From NCBI GenBank assembly GCA_947497065.1, contig CANMEQ010000002.1:310001-374000 (forward strand): a stretch of DNA of 64,000 bases. The letters are read 5' to 3'. Origin of the DNA: an uncultured Paracoccaceae bacterium (GTDB taxonomy: Bacteria; Pseudomonadota; Alphaproteobacteria; Rhodobacterales; Rhodobacteraceae). Positions 49,216 through 58,845 of the stretch are shown piece by piece. The notes under the pieces are model-generated. The model ran no database searches, was not told the origin of the DNA, and worked only from the letters and a program-made list of their open reading frames with translations. The position numbers were made by a program, and so were the translations under genes. Every line of letters starts with the position of its first letter. The stretch's first letter is position 1.

Positions 49216-51085
49216 GCGGCTGGCCCGCGGTGGTGGGCGCGAAAATGCCGTGGCTGGTTTTGTCCCAATAGAAGGGTTTTGTGGCCAATTCGAACACCCC
49301 TTTGTAGGCGGCGAGGGCGGCCAGCGGGAAGTAGAAGTGCAACGTTGGCGCCCATTTCACGAGTTCCGGTTTTTTAGCGGTGGCAACCGCCAGAGCTGAG
49401 ACGGAAATGCCGATGACTTCGGACAACAGAAAAGCACAGGCGAGGCCGATGGCGACCGGTTGGCTGAGCACGCCGTCGAGCGGGTGCGGGATGCCGATGA
49501 GCATGAGCCAGAAGGACCACAGCAGCGGGGCCAAGAGGAACTGGCTGATCGTGCCGCCGAACAGGACCTGAACGCCAAAGAACCGCCAAGCGCCGAGATC
49601 ACGCCAGAGCTGGACCGGATTGCGCATGTGGACGACATAGGTGATGGCGTAGCCTTTTAGCCAGCGGGAGCGCTGTTTGACCCAAGGCCACGCGCGGGCG
49701 TTGGCCTCTTCTTGGGTGACGGTGTCGATGATTTCCGTGCGGTAGCCGTGGCGCGTGAGACGGATGCCGAGGTCGGCGTCTTCGGTCACGTTGTGGGCAT
49801 CCCATCCGCCGAGTTTTTCGAGGATGTCACGGCGGAAAAACAAGGTGGTGCCGCCCAGGGGTATGGCGAGGCCGAGCCGTTCGAGGCCGGGCAACATGAC
49901 GCGGAACCATGTGGCGTATTCGACCGTGAAGCAGCGCGCGAGCCAATTGGAGTGGGCGTTGTAGAAATCGAGCCGCCCTTGGAGGCAGGCCACTTCGGGG
50001 CCGCGCTGGGCGAAACGGTTAACGACTTTGCGGATTTGGTCCGGGTCGGGAGCGTCTTCGGCGTCGTAGACGCCAACGATGGAGCCTTTTGCAAAGCTCA
50101 TCGCGTAGTTCATGGCGCGGGGTTTTGTTTGTAGAGCCCCGAGCGGCACGCGGATGGCGCGCATCCATGTTGGCAGGGTGGCGTTGGCCAGCGCCTTGTG
50201 GGTGGTTTGATCGTCGGCTTCGAGGACGAGGCAGACGTCGAGTTTATCGGCGGGGTAATCGAGCCGCGAGATGCGTTTGACCAAGGCGCCCGCCACGTCG
50301 CGTTCGCGGTAGAGGGGCAGCAGGATGGTGACGACGGGGAGGTCTTCGGGGGGGATGCGGATGATGCGGTCGACGGTGCGATGTTTGTCTTCTATGAGGT
50401 GGAAAAAGGCGGAGACGGCTTTGAGGAGGGTGCTGAGCATGAGGGTGAAAACGGCCCAGCCGCACAGGAGCAGAAAGCTGGTTTGGGGCCAGACGATCAT
50501 GCAGGTGAGCGCGATGAGCAAGACGGCTCCGCCGATGCAGGAGGCTTTGCGCGCATCCCAGTTGCGGCAGGATTCCGTGTCTGCTGTGCGAAATTCTGCG
50601 TTTTCCATCAGACGTTTATGGCACAGACGGCTGAGGGCTGCGTCAAGGTCATCGCCGGAGACGATGGCGAGGTGGACGGGGCCGTAGATGACAGTGAGCG
50701 CATCGTGGACGCGCAAGAAATGTTGTGAGGAGGTGGCGAGAACGGTGACCCGACCGGAGACATTGCGCCACGGGATGACGCGGTGTTTGAGGCAAAGATC
50801 GGAGCCGAATTGGGCCACGAGACGGGGATCGGGCGGTGTTTTCAGGGGATCAATGCAGGAGGTGCCGATGCGGGCGGCTTCCACATCGGGGAGGGTATGT
50901 GTGGGCAGAACGCTGGTTAACGCGCGTGCTTCGCGGGTTTGGCGGTCTGCGCGAGCGGGCCGTTTGTTGGCCAAGACCCCTTCAGGTGTGAGTGCATCCG
51001 CAATGGAAAAGGGCTGTGCGACCCGTCTTGCGAGATCTTGCGATACAGGCGCAGGTCGCCGTCGCGTTTGAAAAACCAAACCCAT
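49169..51085 (-). CDS. Processive family-2 glycosyltransferase with N-terminal MshEN-like region
   Basis: 638 residues. Region about 60-165 looks like the GspE/MshEN N-terminal domain (a c-di-GMP-binding type in some proteins), followed by two membrane segments (about 183-225). The GT-A domain has PVVTILLPLYRERDVA, DAED at 341-344 (DxD-like), TEDADL at 434-439 (acidic base) and QRSRWLKG at 471-478 (the Q/RxxRW product-binding motif), then four or five C-terminal membrane segments. This is the polysaccharide-synthase layout. A CtrA box lies 46 bases upstream. Product unknown. Confidence 0.82.
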   Translation of the reverse strand: MGLVFQTRRRPAPVSQDLARRVAQPFSIADALTPEGVLANKRPARADRQTREARALTSVLPTHTLPDVEAARIGTSCIDPLKTPPDPRLVAQFGSDLCLKHRVIPWRNVSGRVTVLATSSQHFLRVHDALTVIYGPVHLAIVSGDDLDAALSRLCHKRLMENAEFRTADTESCRNWDARKASCIGGAVLLIALTCMIVWPQTSFLLLCGWAVFTLMLSTLLKAVSAFFHLIEDKHRTVDRIIRIPPEDLPVVTILLPLYRERDVAGALVKRISRLDYPADKLDVCLVLEADDQTTHKALANATLPTWMRAIRVPLGALQTKPRAMNYAMSFAKGSIVGVYDAEDAPDPDQIRKVVNRFAQRGPEVACLQGRLDFYNAHSNWLARCFTVEYATWFRVMLPGLERLGLAIPLGGTTLFFRRDILEKLGGWDAHNVTEDADLGIRLTRHGYRTEIIDTVTQEEANARAWPWVKQRSRWLKGYAITYVVHMRNPVQLWRDLGAWRFFGVQVLFGGTISQFLLAPLLWSFWLMLIGIPHPLDGVLSQPVAIGLACAFLLSEVIGISVSALAVATAKKPELVKWAPTLHFYFPLAALAAYKGVFELATKPFYWDKTSHGIFAPTTAGQPPTRLPQQPLHPIAAE

Positions 51086-51130
51086 TCAATACCCATCTTT
51101 TTGTCCCGCCCCAATATGTGGGGCAGAACA

Positions 51131-51147
51131 GTTAATGAGGCGTTAAA
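51131..51147 (-). promoter_or_regulatory. CtrA-type box upstream of the glycosyltransferase
   Basis: Read on the minus strand, TTAA-CGCCTCA-TTAAC is an exact match to the CtrA consensus TTAA-N7-TTAAC. It ends 46 bases before the glycosyltransferase ATG. A third TTAA lies at 51153-51156. CtrA control is plausible in Rhodobacteraceae but unproven. Confidence 0.6.
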
Positions 51148-51175
51148 TACCGTTAAGGTCTGGTCGTTTGCCGCG

Positions 51176-52336
51176 TTAGGCGTCGAGTTTGCTACGCTCT
51201 GCCATGGCTTCGGCGAAGCGTTCGAAGAGGTAGTAGCTGTCCATCGGGCCGGGGGAGGCTTCGGGGTGGTATTGCACCGAGAAGACCGGTTTGCCGTCGA
51301 CCGCGATGCCGCAGTTGGAGCCGTCAAACAAGGAGACATGGGTTTCGCGCACGCCGGTGGGCAGCGATTGTGCGTCCACGGTGAAGCCGTGGTTCATGGA
51401 GGTGATTTCGACCTTGCCGGTGTCGTTGTCTTTGACCGGGTGGTTGGCGCCGTGGTGGCCGTGGTTCATTTTGATGGTTTTCGCACCCAGTGCGAGCGCC
51501 AGCATTTGGTGGCCCAAGCAGATGCCGAAGACGGGCAGGTCTTTGGCGAGCACGTCTTGGATCATGGGGACAGCGTATGCGCCGGTGGCCGCGGGGTCGC
51601 CCGGGCCGTTGGAGAGGAACACGCCATCGGGGTTGAGGGCCAAAACGTCTTCGGCGGTGGCGGTGGCAGGCAGGACGGTGACGTCGCAGCCGGCGGAGGC
51701 CAAGCAGCGCAGGATGTTGCGTTTGGCGCCGAAATCGATTGCTACAACTTTGTGGACGGCGTCGGTTTGGCGCGCGAAGCCTTCGGGCCACGCCCACCGC
51801 ATTTCATCCCAGCGGTAGGATTGGGCGCAGGTCACGTCTTTGGCGAGGTCCAAGCCTTCGAGGCCCGCGAAATCACGGGCGGCGGCGACCATGGATTCGA
51901 TGTCGAAGTTGCCGTCGGGGTCGTAGGCGAGGGAGACATGTGGGGCGCCTTGTTGGCGGATGGCGCGGGTGAGGCGGCGGGTGTCGATGCCACCGATGCC
52001 GATGCGGCCGCGCTTTTCGAGCCAGCCTTCGAGTTGTTCAACCGAGCGCCAGTTGGAGGGTGTCGTTGGATCCCATTTGACGACCATACCGGAGGCTATG
52101 GGATCGGCGTTTTCGTCATCTTCGGGGGTGATGCCGGTGTTGCCGATGTGGGGGAAGGTGAAGGTGACGATCTGGCCCGCGTAGGACGGATCGGTCATGA
52201 TTTCTTGGTAGCCGGTCATGGCGGTGTTGAAACACAGCTCGGCCACGGTTTGGCCCTTGGCGCCAAAGCCCATGCCGTAAAAAACAGTGCCGTCCGCAAG
52301 GACAAGACAGGCGGTTGGTTTTGTGGTTCCAGTCAT
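51176..52336 (-). CDS. carA: Carbamoyl-phosphate synthase small subunit
   Basis: Glutamine amidotransferase subunit that supplies ammonia for carbamoyl phosphate (arginine and pyrimidine synthesis). 386 residues from MTGTTKPTACLVLADG (ATG 52336); a longer frame to 52399 is less likely. The N-terminal CPSase domain has FNTAMTGYQEIMTDPSY and GGIDTRRLTRAIR; the C-terminal GATase has SNGPGDP, the nucleophile Cys in GICLGHQ, and the MNHG/HPEASPGP catalytic His-Glu. carB is not in this window. It diverges from yqeY across about 200 bases. Confidence 0.93.
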   Translation of the reverse strand: MTGTTKPTACLVLADGTVFYGMGFGAKGQTVAELCFNTAMTGYQEIMTDPSYAGQIVTFTFPHIGNTGITPEDDENADPIASGMVVKWDPTTPSNWRSVEQLEGWLEKRGRIGIGGIDTRRLTRAIRQQGAPHVSLAYDPDGNFDIESMVAAARDFAGLEGLDLAKDVTCAQSYRWDEMRWAWPEGFARQTDAVHKVVAIDFGAKRNILRCLASAGCDVTVLPATATAEDVLALNPDGVFLSNGPGDPAATGAYAVPMIQDVLAKDLPVFGICLGHQMLALALGAKTIKMNHGHHGANHPVKDNDTGKVEITSMNHGFTVDAQSLPTGVRETHVSLFDGSNCGIAVDGKPVFSVQYHPEASPGPMDSYYLFERFAEAMAERSKLDA

Positions 52337-52542
52337 GGCTTCAATATCCCCGAATTTTTGGCGCAGAGTGGCGGCTGCCTGTGCAGTGGGCAGAGCCAAA
52401 TTGTCCGCGTTCTAAGGGGCGGCATGGGTGTCGTCAAGGCGGGGAAGGTGGGCGGCGGCTATGAATTTGTTGGTGCTTGTGGTGGGGGGGGCAGTTGGGA
52501 TAGTGTCCGTCTTTGTGTTACCGCTCACATAGGATGGAAACG

Positions 52543-53001
52543 ATGGAATTGCGTGCTCGGGTTACGACCTCGATGAAAGAGGCGATGAAAGCCAAAGAAG
52601 CAGAAAAGCTGTCGACCTTGAGGTTGATCAACGCAGCAATCAAGGACCGCGATATCGAAGCGCGCGCAGAAGGCCGCGATGAAGGTGTGGGCGATGATGT
52701 TGTTTTGGCGATCATGGGTAAGATGGTGAAGCAACGCCATGAAAGCGCTAAGGTTTATGAAGAAGGTGGTCGGTTGGAATTGGCGGAGAAAGAACGCCAA
52801 GAGATCGAGATCATCGAAGAGTTTTTGCCGCGCCAATTGTCTGATGACGAAACCGATGCCGCTGTAACGGCTGCTATTGCTGAAGTGGGTGCGGAGAGCA
52901 TTCGCGATATGGGCAAGGTGATGGGCGTGCTGAAAGGCAAATACACCGGCCAGATGGATTTCGGCAAAGTGGGCCCGATGGTCAAAGGTAAATTGGGCTA
53001 A
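52543..53001 (+). CDS. GatB/YqeY domain protein
   Basis: 152 residues from MELRARVTTSM (ATG 52543; ATGs at 52534 and 52513 are in frame). Mainly helical, with the YqeY pattern KAKEAEKLSTLRLINAAIKDRDIEAR, EKERQEIEIIEEFLPRQLSDDE and GKVMGVLKGKYTGQMDFGKVG. The C-terminal part resembles the tRNA-recognising tail of GatB, but the stand-alone proteins have no established role. It sits beside carA, a common arrangement in alphaproteobacteria. Confidence 0.88.
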   Translation: MELRARVTTSMKEAMKAKEAEKLSTLRLINAAIKDRDIEARAEGRDEGVGDDVVLAIMGKMVKQRHESAKVYEEGGRLELAEKERQEIEIIEEFLPRQLSDDETDAAVTAAIAEVGAESIRDMGKVMGVLKGKYTGQMDFGKVGPMVKGKLG

Positions 53002-53004
53002 GGT

Positions 53005-53916
53005 CTAAGACGATGCTTTCAGGCGGGCGAGCAATCGCCCGTCGAGGATGATCAACCCCAGCGCCAATAGGCCAAGGCCCACGTAGACGTTGGGCGACAG
53101 GGTTTCATCCAGCACAACAGCCCCGAGAATGATCGAGACCGGCGGAATGAGCAGGGTAACGATCATGGTGTTTGCGGATCCGGCAGCGGATAGAATTCGA
53201 TAATAGAGCAGATAGGCCCCGGCGGTGGCGAAGACCACGTAGTAGGCGATGGCCGCGAAGGCGGTTGGGCTGAGCGCGAGGGATGGTGGCCCGTCGAGTA
53301 TGAAGGCTGCGGGCACCATGACGAGGGCGGCCCCCGTGAGCATGCCCGCAGCTGCGACCTGTGGGGAGAGCGCGCCAAGGTGGAGGCGGCCCCAGACGCT
53401 GGCGAGGGCGTAGCTGATGGTGCCTGCGATCACGGCCAGCTGGGCGAGCGATGCGATATCGAAATTGCGCAGGCTGTCGAGGCCGATGGCCGTGGCCACC
53501 CCTGCGAACCCCAGACAGGTTCCAAAGGCTTTGCGTGCGGTGAGACGTTCGTCGGCCAGCAGGAGGGCTGCGACGAGGACGCCGAAGATCGCCGTGCCTG
53601 CATTGAAGACGGAGGTGAGGCCTGTTGGGATGTGGAGCTGACCCCACGCCATGAGGCTGAAGGGGATGACGTTATTGAGCAGGCCCATGACGCAGAGTGC
53701 GCCCCAGATTTTGGGATCACGGGGCAGGGGCAGGCGGCGCAGGGCGACGTAGGCCCACAAGAGCACGGCGGCCCAGAACACGCGGTGGGCAACGGAGGTG
53801 ACGAAGGGGACTTCGTTGAGGGTGAGGCGGATGGCCAGAAAGCTGCCGCCCCAGATGAGGGCCAGTGCGAAGAGTTCGCCCCATGTTTGGAGCGAGAGGG
53901 TGCGTTGCTGGGTCAT
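53005..53916 (-). CDS. EamA/DMT-family exporter
   Basis: 303-residue inner-membrane protein with ten predicted helices in two EamA repeats (about 12-140 and 155-290). Start MTQQRTLSLQTWGELFALALIWGGSFLAIRLTLNEVP is typical of the family; the second repeat ends PPVSIILGAVVLDETLSPNVYVGLGLLALGLIILDG. It may export amino acids or metabolites. Its stop is three bases from the yqeY stop. Confidence 0.85.
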   Translation of the reverse strand: MTQQRTLSLQTWGELFALALIWGGSFLAIRLTLNEVPFVTSVAHRVFWAAVLLWAYVALRRLPLPRDPKIWGALCVMGLLNNVIPFSLMAWGQLHIPTGLTSVFNAGTAIFGVLVAALLLADERLTARKAFGTCLGFAGVATAIGLDSLRNFDIASLAQLAVIAGTISYALASVWGRLHLGALSPQVAAAGMLTGAALVMVPAAFILDGPPSLALSPTAFAAIAYYVVFATAGAYLLYYRILSAAGSANTMIVTLLIPPVSIILGAVVLDETLSPNVYVGLGLLALGLIILDGRLLARLKASS

Positions 53917-54155
53917 GGCAGAGGGATAGCGTGATTAGCGCGGCAGAGGCGACCCGAATCTTGCGCGACCCGAAGTGTGTGGCCGGTCTTAAGAGAGATG
54001 TTTGGGAGGGGGGCGGTGGCGCAGGGCGGTTTGGACGGCCCGAGATTTTGCGGTTTGGTGTGCGGATTGGGCAGGGACCGGAACCGAAAAACCGGCGGTC
54101 AGACAGGGAGGAGGTCTGAGCGCCGGATTTGAGTGTTTGGCAAGAGCCAGTCGTC

Positions 54156-54377
54156 TTAGAGGTGCGCGTAGGGCGCGAACATTTTTTGGATCGCTTGCTC
54201 GCGTGTCAGGCCCTGAGCTTCGAGAGCTTCGTCGGACATGTTTGCGATGCGGTTGGCTTCTTGTGCCATGGAGTTTGCTTCTGTGATCGCCGCTAGGAAG
54301 TTGCCGACGGCAACGAAGGGGCGTGCGAGTGTTTCAAGCAGGTTGGAAGAAGAAGCGTGTGTTGATGCGTAAGCCAT
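54156..54377 (-). CDS. Small DUF1127-like protein
   Basis: 73 residues: an N-terminal amphipathic region (SSSNLLETLARPFVAVGNFLAAITEANSMAQEANRIA) and a C-terminal motif NMSDEALEAQGLTREQAIQKMF that recalls the S-D-x-x-L-x-x-x-G-L-T-R-E tail of DUF1127/YjiS proteins. No signal peptide. It is isolated between an exporter gene and a DUF2244 gene. AATGGCTTACGC precedes the start poorly, so expression is uncertain. Confidence 0.6.
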   Translation of the reverse strand: MAYASTHASSSNLLETLARPFVAVGNFLAAITEANSMAQEANRIANMSDEALEAQGLTREQAIQKMFAPYAHL

Positions 54378-54535
54378 TGGAGAGTCTCCAGTCTGTGTTC
54401 ATTCAGTGTTGCCTTACATTTGGGCCTGTTCGGAGATTTGTGCACCCACCAATTGTCGATACCGGTTATGCAGATTCTGCAATGTGCGGTTTTCGGGTGG
54501 GTTTTGGTGGTGGTTTTGGTCTTGGATTCAGGGGG

Positions 54536-55036
54536 TTAGGGGAGTTCGCGCAGTTTGCGATTTAGGTCATCGTAGAGCACTGCGCGTTCATCATCCGAGA
54601 GAAAAGCGCCCAATTCGACGGTGCGATCGGACCCTGTGAGGGTGAGATAGTTGGGGGTGCGTTCGTTGTGGGGGTCGATTTTGAGGCGGACCCAGTAGGG
54701 GTTTGCGGACCAGGTGTGGTGGCCGCGACGGCTGGTGTGGTCGAGCGTGATGGTGTCGGGCCAGATGCGCAGGATCTCGAGGATTTCACCGTCGCGCTGG
54801 TTGCGCTGGAGGGCGTACCAGATGCCGCCGAGGGCCGCGATGAAGAAGGGCAGGAGGCCCCAGAGGACCGGTGAGCCGAGGACGGCGAGCAGGGGCAGCA
54901 GGATCATCAGGGCGGTGGCGGCAATGAAGGTGACAAAGTCGCGCCGCGGCAGGGAGCGATAGGGCCAAAGGTGCACTTCGGCCTGCGGTGCGCTGCGCGG
55001 TGTGGGGTCGGCTGGGGTGATCCATTCGTAAGGCAT
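54536..55036 (-). CDS. DUF2244 membrane protein
   Basis: 166 residues. Two adjacent membrane segments (DFVTFIAATALMILLPLLAVLGSPVLWGLLPFFIAALGGIWYALQR, about 35-77) are followed by a soluble part with ILEILRIWPDTITLDHTSRRG and YWVRLKIDPHNERTPNYLTLTGSDRTVELGAFLSDDERAVLYDDL, the DUF2244 pattern. In Rhodobacteraceae it is frequently near ctaD, as here, on the same strand and 119 bases downstream. Function unknown; possibly linked to the oxidase. Confidence 0.8.
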   Translation of the reverse strand: MPYEWITPADPTPRSAPQAEVHLWPYRSLPRRDFVTFIAATALMILLPLLAVLGSPVLWGLLPFFIAALGGIWYALQRNQRDGEILEILRIWPDTITLDHTSRRGHHTWSANPYWVRLKIDPHNERTPNYLTLTGSDRTVELGAFLSDDERAVLYDDLNRKLRELP

Positions 55037-55102
55037 GCACAGAGATTAGGTGTGTGGGGGGAGATGTCGAGGGTGCGGGATGTCGCGGTGGGGGGAAATG
55101 CA

Positions 55103-55133
55103 AAAGGCCCCGATGATGATCATCGGGGCCTTT
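55103..55133 (-). terminator. Rho-independent terminator after ctaD
   Basis: AAAGGCCCCGATGA at 55103-55116 pairs perfectly with TCATCGGGGCCTTT at 55120-55133 around a three-base loop. On the minus strand the stem is followed by TTTTGCATTT. It lies 22 bases after the ctaD stop. Confidence 0.82.
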
Positions 55134-55155
55134 CGTATTTTCGGGTTTGCAGGGC

Positions 55156-56829
55156 TTAGTGGCCGCGTGCGTGGTCCCAATCGGACTGCTTTGGAAGCTG
55201 CTCGAAGGTGTGCTCTGGTGGAGGGGACGGGAGTGTCCATTCCAGTGTATCCGCGAACTCACCCCATGGGTTTGCTTCGGTGCAGTTGCGTGGCGCCAGC
55301 AGTGTCTTGAACAAGATCACGATGAAGAACACGAAAGAGCCGAAGGAAATGAAGGCACCGATAGAGGACACGTAGTTCCACAGCGCGAAGGCTTCGTTGT
55401 AGTCGATATAGCGGCGTGGCATGCCGTTACGACCCAAGAAGTGCTGTGGGAAGAACGTGATGTTTGCACCCACGAACATGGCCCAGAAGTGCACTTTACC
55501 AGCCCATTCAGGCATCATGCGGCCAGACATTTTCGGCATGTAGAAGTAGATACCTGCGAAGATGCCGAAGACAGCGCCCAAGGACATAACGTAGTGGAAG
55601 TGGGCCACAACGTAGTACGTGTCGTGGTAGGCACGGTCGACGCCCGCTTGGGACAGGACGATACCTGTAACGCCACCGACGGTGAACAAGAACAGGAAGC
55701 CGAAGGCCCAGAGCATCGGGACGCGGAAGGTGACGGAGCCGCCCCACATGGTTGCGATCCATGAGAAGATTTTAACGCCTGTTGGCACCGCGATGACCAT
55801 GGTGGCCAGCATGAAGTAGGACTGCTGTGTCAGGGACATGCCGACGGTGTACATGTGGTGTGCCCAAACAACGAAGCCCAGCGCGCCGATGGCGACCATC
55901 GCGTAGACCATTGGCAGGTAGCCAAAGATTGGTTTGCGCGAGAATGTGGACACGATGTGAGAGATGATGCCGAAGGCAGGCACAACGATGATGTACACTT
56001 CGGGGTGACCGAAGAACCACAAGATGTGCTGGTACAGGATCGGGTCGCCGCCGCCAGCAGGATCAAAGAAGGTCGTGCCGAAGTTACGATCCATCAAGAG
56101 CATTGTGATCGCGCCAGCCAGAACAGGCAGGGCCAGAAGGATCAGCCAGGCTGTGACGAAGATGGACCATGCGAACAAAGGTACTTTGTGCAGGGTCATG
56201 CCCGGTGCGCGCATGTTCAGGAATGTTGTGATCATGTTGATCGCGCCGAGGATGGAGGAGGCACCGGAGACGTGGACCGCGAAGATCGCGAGGTCCATGG
56301 AGATGCCGGCCTCGGATGTGGAGAGCGGTGGGTAAAGGACCCAACCGACGCCAGAACCTGCCTGACCGTTACCACCAGGGGCCAGAATGGACGCAACACC
56401 CAGTGCAACACCGGCACAGAACATCCAGAAAGACAGGTTGTTCAGGCGCGGGAACGCCATGTCAGGCGCGCCGATTTGCAGCGGCATGAAATAGTTACCA
56501 AACCCGCCAAAGAGCGCAGGAATAACCACGAAGAACATCATCAGAACGCCGTGATAGGTGATCATCACGTTCCAAAGGTGCCCGTTTGGCGTACATTCAT
56601 CCAGAGCGGCAGGGAACAGACGCGCGCCTTCGAGGCACATGTACTGCACGCCGGGGTGCATAAGCTCCATCCGCATGTAAACGGTGAAACAAACGGACAA
56701 AAATCCGACGAAACCAGCGACAAACAGGTACAAAATACCGATGTCTTTGTGGTTGGTTGACATGAACCAACGGGTAAAGAACCCGCGGTCGTCTTCATGC
56801 TCATGGTCGTGGACGGCTGCATCTACCAT
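55156..56829 (-). CDS. ctaD: Cytochrome c oxidase subunit I (aa3-type)
   Basis: Catalytic subunit of the terminal oxidase, 557 residues, about 12 membrane segments. The start [14 protein letters not shown] (ATG 56829) has AGGGAGCG upstream. Heme and copper ligands are visible: the low-spin heme His in [16 protein letters not shown], CuB His and cross-linked Tyr in [14 protein letters not shown], the HH pair in [11 protein letters not shown], and heme a3 region [14 protein letters not shown]. ctaC, ctaE and assembly genes are not within the window. It is followed by a strong terminator. Confidence 0.95.
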   Translation of the reverse strand: MVDAAVHDHEHEDDRGFFTRWFMSTNHKDIGILYLFVAGFVGFLSVCFTVYMRMELMHPGVQYMCLEGARLFPAALDECTPNGHLWNVMITYHGVLMMFFVVIPALFGGFGNYFMPLQIGAPDMAFPRLNNLSFWMFCAGVALGVASILAPGGNGQAGSGVGWVLYPPLSTSEAGISMDLAIFAVHVSGASSILGAINMITTFLNMRAPGMTLHKVPLFAWSIFVTAWLILLALPVLAGAITMLLMDRNFGTTFFDPAGGGDPILYQHILWFFGHPEVYIIVVPAFGIISHIVSTFSRKPIFGYLPMVYAMVAIGALGFVVWAHHMYTVGMSLTQQSYFMLATMVIAVPTGVKIFSWIATMWGGSVTFRVPMLWAFGFLFLFTVGGVTGIVLSQAGVDRAYHDTYYVVAHFHYVMSLGAVFGIFAGIYFYMPKMSGRMMPEWAGKVHFWAMFVGANITFFPQHFLGRNGMPRRYIDYNEAFALWNYVSSIGAFISFGSFVFFIVILFKTLLAPRNCTEANPWGEFADTLEWTLPSPPPEHTFEQLPKQSDWDHARGH

Positions 56830-57009
56830 GTGGCGCTCCCTGTGTAACTTGGCTTGGTGCGGGTCGGACGGAATCCTTCCCGTGGCTTGAAGCGGTTCTA
56901 GTGGGCAGATCGCGTTGGTGCAAGCAGTCACATGCAGGTGAAGATGGGTTAAATTGGCGCAGGTGGCGCTGTTTTTCGGCTTTTGCGCCGGACAGGGCAG
57001 TGGTGGGGA

Positions 57010-58119
57010 TTAGGAATCGTCTTCCCAGTCGGTGCCGATGGGGTCGCGGGTGGTTTGTTTTTCGTCAGAGATCAGGTTGGCCGCATGGGCGCGTTCGCCT
57101 GTTTTGGGGTCTTTGGTGCGGCCTTGGGACGTTGCGGCGAGGGCCACGGTGAAGGAGACGGGGAAGTGATCTGACTGGATGTGGGGCAGGCGCCGCATGG
57201 AGACGAAGCGGAATTTTGGGTCGTGGAACAGGTGATCGAGGGGCCAGCGGAACAAGGGATAGAAGGCATTGAAGGTGTTGTAGAAGCCACGGCCGATGCG
57301 CGGGTCGAGCAAGCCGCTGAGCCGTTGGAACCGGCGGGTGGTCACCGACCATGCCACATCGTTGAGGTCGCCCGCGACGATGGCGGGCAGGGGATTTTTG
57401 GCGGCGTCCATGCCTGCGAGGGCGATTTCGCTGTCGCGGCCTGTGCTTTGATCTGTTGCGGTGGGCGGTTCGGGGTGGATGATATAGAGTGCGATATCGT
57501 CGCCCGACCGCAGCGTGGCTGTGGCCCGAATGGAGGGCACGCCATCGGTGACTTTGTCCTCTACCGTGACATCGCGCAGGGGGAGGCGGGAATAGACGAC
57601 GAGGCCGTAGCCGGTTTCCAGCGGGTGTTCGATGTGGTGGGCATAGTCGGGTTTCAAAGGGGCGAGGGCATCGACCCAGCGTTGGTCGGTTTCGATGACC
57701 GCGAGGATGTCGGGCTGTTCGGTGCGGGCTAGTGCGATGAGTTGATCGTAGTGGCGGTTCGACATTTTGATGTTGGCGCAGAGCACGGTGAGGTGGCGGG
57801 CGGTGTCGGCCATCAATGCGGGGTCGGCGGGCGCGGATTGTTTGCGCCACAGCGGTGTGAATTTCGCGACGATGCCCGCGTTGACGGCGATCACGGTGAG
57901 CAGGCTGATGAGGGTGATCCAGGCGAAGGGGCCAGTGGGGGCGCCAGTGGCGAGCGCGATAGCGAAGGGCAACAGCAGGACCGCGATAGCGAAGGTTTGC
58001 AGGCGGAAGAAAGCAGGGCCGCGCAGCAGGCCGTGAGGGATTTTCACGAAAGAGATAAAGGTAAGGGCGAGCAGCAGGAGGCTGAGGCACAGCACGAGGA
58101 TTTGGAAAACGTGGGTCAT
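57010..58119 (-). CDS. Membrane-anchored endonuclease/exonuclease/phosphatase-family protein
   Basis: 369 residues from MTHVFQILVLCLSLLLLALTFISF (ATG 58119). Three hydrophobic segments in the first 90 residues anchor an EEP domain with VLCANIKMSNR, ILAVIETDQRWV (Glu), VAGDLNDVAWS (Asp-Asn) and QSDHFPVSFTVAL (His). This is the layout of small integral membrane nuclease/phosphatase proteins of unknown substrate. The domain is unlike that of the soluble EEP protein at 29688. Confidence 0.8.
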   Translation of the reverse strand: MTHVFQILVLCLSLLLLALTFISFVKIPHGLLRGPAFFRLQTFAIAVLLLPFAIALATGAPTGPFAWITLISLLTVIAVNAGIVAKFTPLWRKQSAPADPALMADTARHLTVLCANIKMSNRHYDQLIALARTEQPDILAVIETDQRWVDALAPLKPDYAHHIEHPLETGYGLVVYSRLPLRDVTVEDKVTDGVPSIRATATLRSGDDIALYIIHPEPPTATDQSTGRDSEIALAGMDAAKNPLPAIVAGDLNDVAWSVTTRRFQRLSGLLDPRIGRGFYNTFNAFYPLFRWPLDHLFHDPKFRFVSMRRLPHIQSDHFPVSFTVALAATSQGRTKDPKTGERAHAANLISDEKQTTRDPIGTDWEDDS

Positions 58120-58188
58120 GGCGGGCCTTGTTGCTGCGTCGACCAACGTTTGGACCTTAGGTTGGTTCCATCGGATGGAGTGGTTTGA

Positions 58189-58842
58189 TCAAGATCTTGG
58201 GGTGATCGAGGTGTCGAATGCTTTGCGCAGGGCAACGTCGACATCCTCCATCGTGACGGGCAGGCCCAGATCGACCAGAGAGGTCACGCCGTGTTCGGTG
58301 ATGCCGCAGGGCACGATGCCGGTGAAATGGGTGAGGTCCGGTTCGACGTTGATGGAAATGCCGTGGAAGCTGATCCATTTGCGCAGGCGGATGCCGATGG
58401 CTGCGATTTTGTCTTCGGCGGGGCCAAGGGCGGTGAGGGGTTTGTCATCGCGCTGCACCCAGACGCCCACGCGGCCCTCGCGGATTTCACCTTTGACGTT
58501 GAATTGGTCGAGGGTGGCGATGACCCAATGTTCGAGGTCTTTGACGAACTGGCGCACATCGTGGCCGCGTTTGCCCACATCGAGCATCACATAGGCCACG
58601 CGCTGGCCCGGCCCGTGGTAGGTGTATTGCCCGCCGCGTTTGGTGGTGTGGACGGGGAACCGGTCGGGGTCGGTGAGGTCTTCGATTTTGGCGGAGGTGC
58701 CTGCGGTATAGAGGGGCGGGTGTTCGACCAGCCAGATGCATTCCTCCGCCTCGCCGCGCGCGATGGCATCGGCGCGGGTTTCCATGAAGGCGACAGCTTC
58801 GTCGTAGGCGGTGAGGCCTGTAGTGGTGATCCATTCTACCAT
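58189..58842 (-). CDS. lipB: Octanoyltransferase LipB
   Basis: Transfers octanoyl from acyl carrier protein to lipoyl domains, the first step of lipoate synthesis. 217 residues with [37 protein letters not shown] (signature), the conserved Lys in [17 protein letters not shown] and active-site Cys in [13 protein letters not shown]. The start is three bases after the LytTR gene stop on the same strand, so they are co-transcribed. Confidence 0.93.
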   Translation of the reverse strand: MVEWITTTGLTAYDEAVAFMETRADAIARGEAEECIWLVEHPPLYTAGTSAKIEDLTDPDRFPVHTTKRGGQYTYHGPGQRVAYVMLDVGKRGHDVRQFVKDLEHWVIATLDQFNVKGEIREGRVGVWVQRDDKPLTALGPAEDKIAAIGIRLRKWISFHGISINVEPDLTHFTGIVPCGITEHGVTSLVDLGLPVTMEDVDVALRKAFDTSITPRS

Positions 58843-58845
58843 TGA

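Noticed and set aside
50939-52576. Long plus-strand reading frame of about 545 codons opposite carA and the glycosyltransferase 5' end
   Set aside because: It is antisense to two well-supported genes, has Gly/Val-rich low-complexity translation and no recognisable domain; the high GC content leaves long open antisense frames.
55855-56760. Plus-strand frame opposite ctaD
   Set aside because: Antisense to conserved oxidase helices and lacks any motif.
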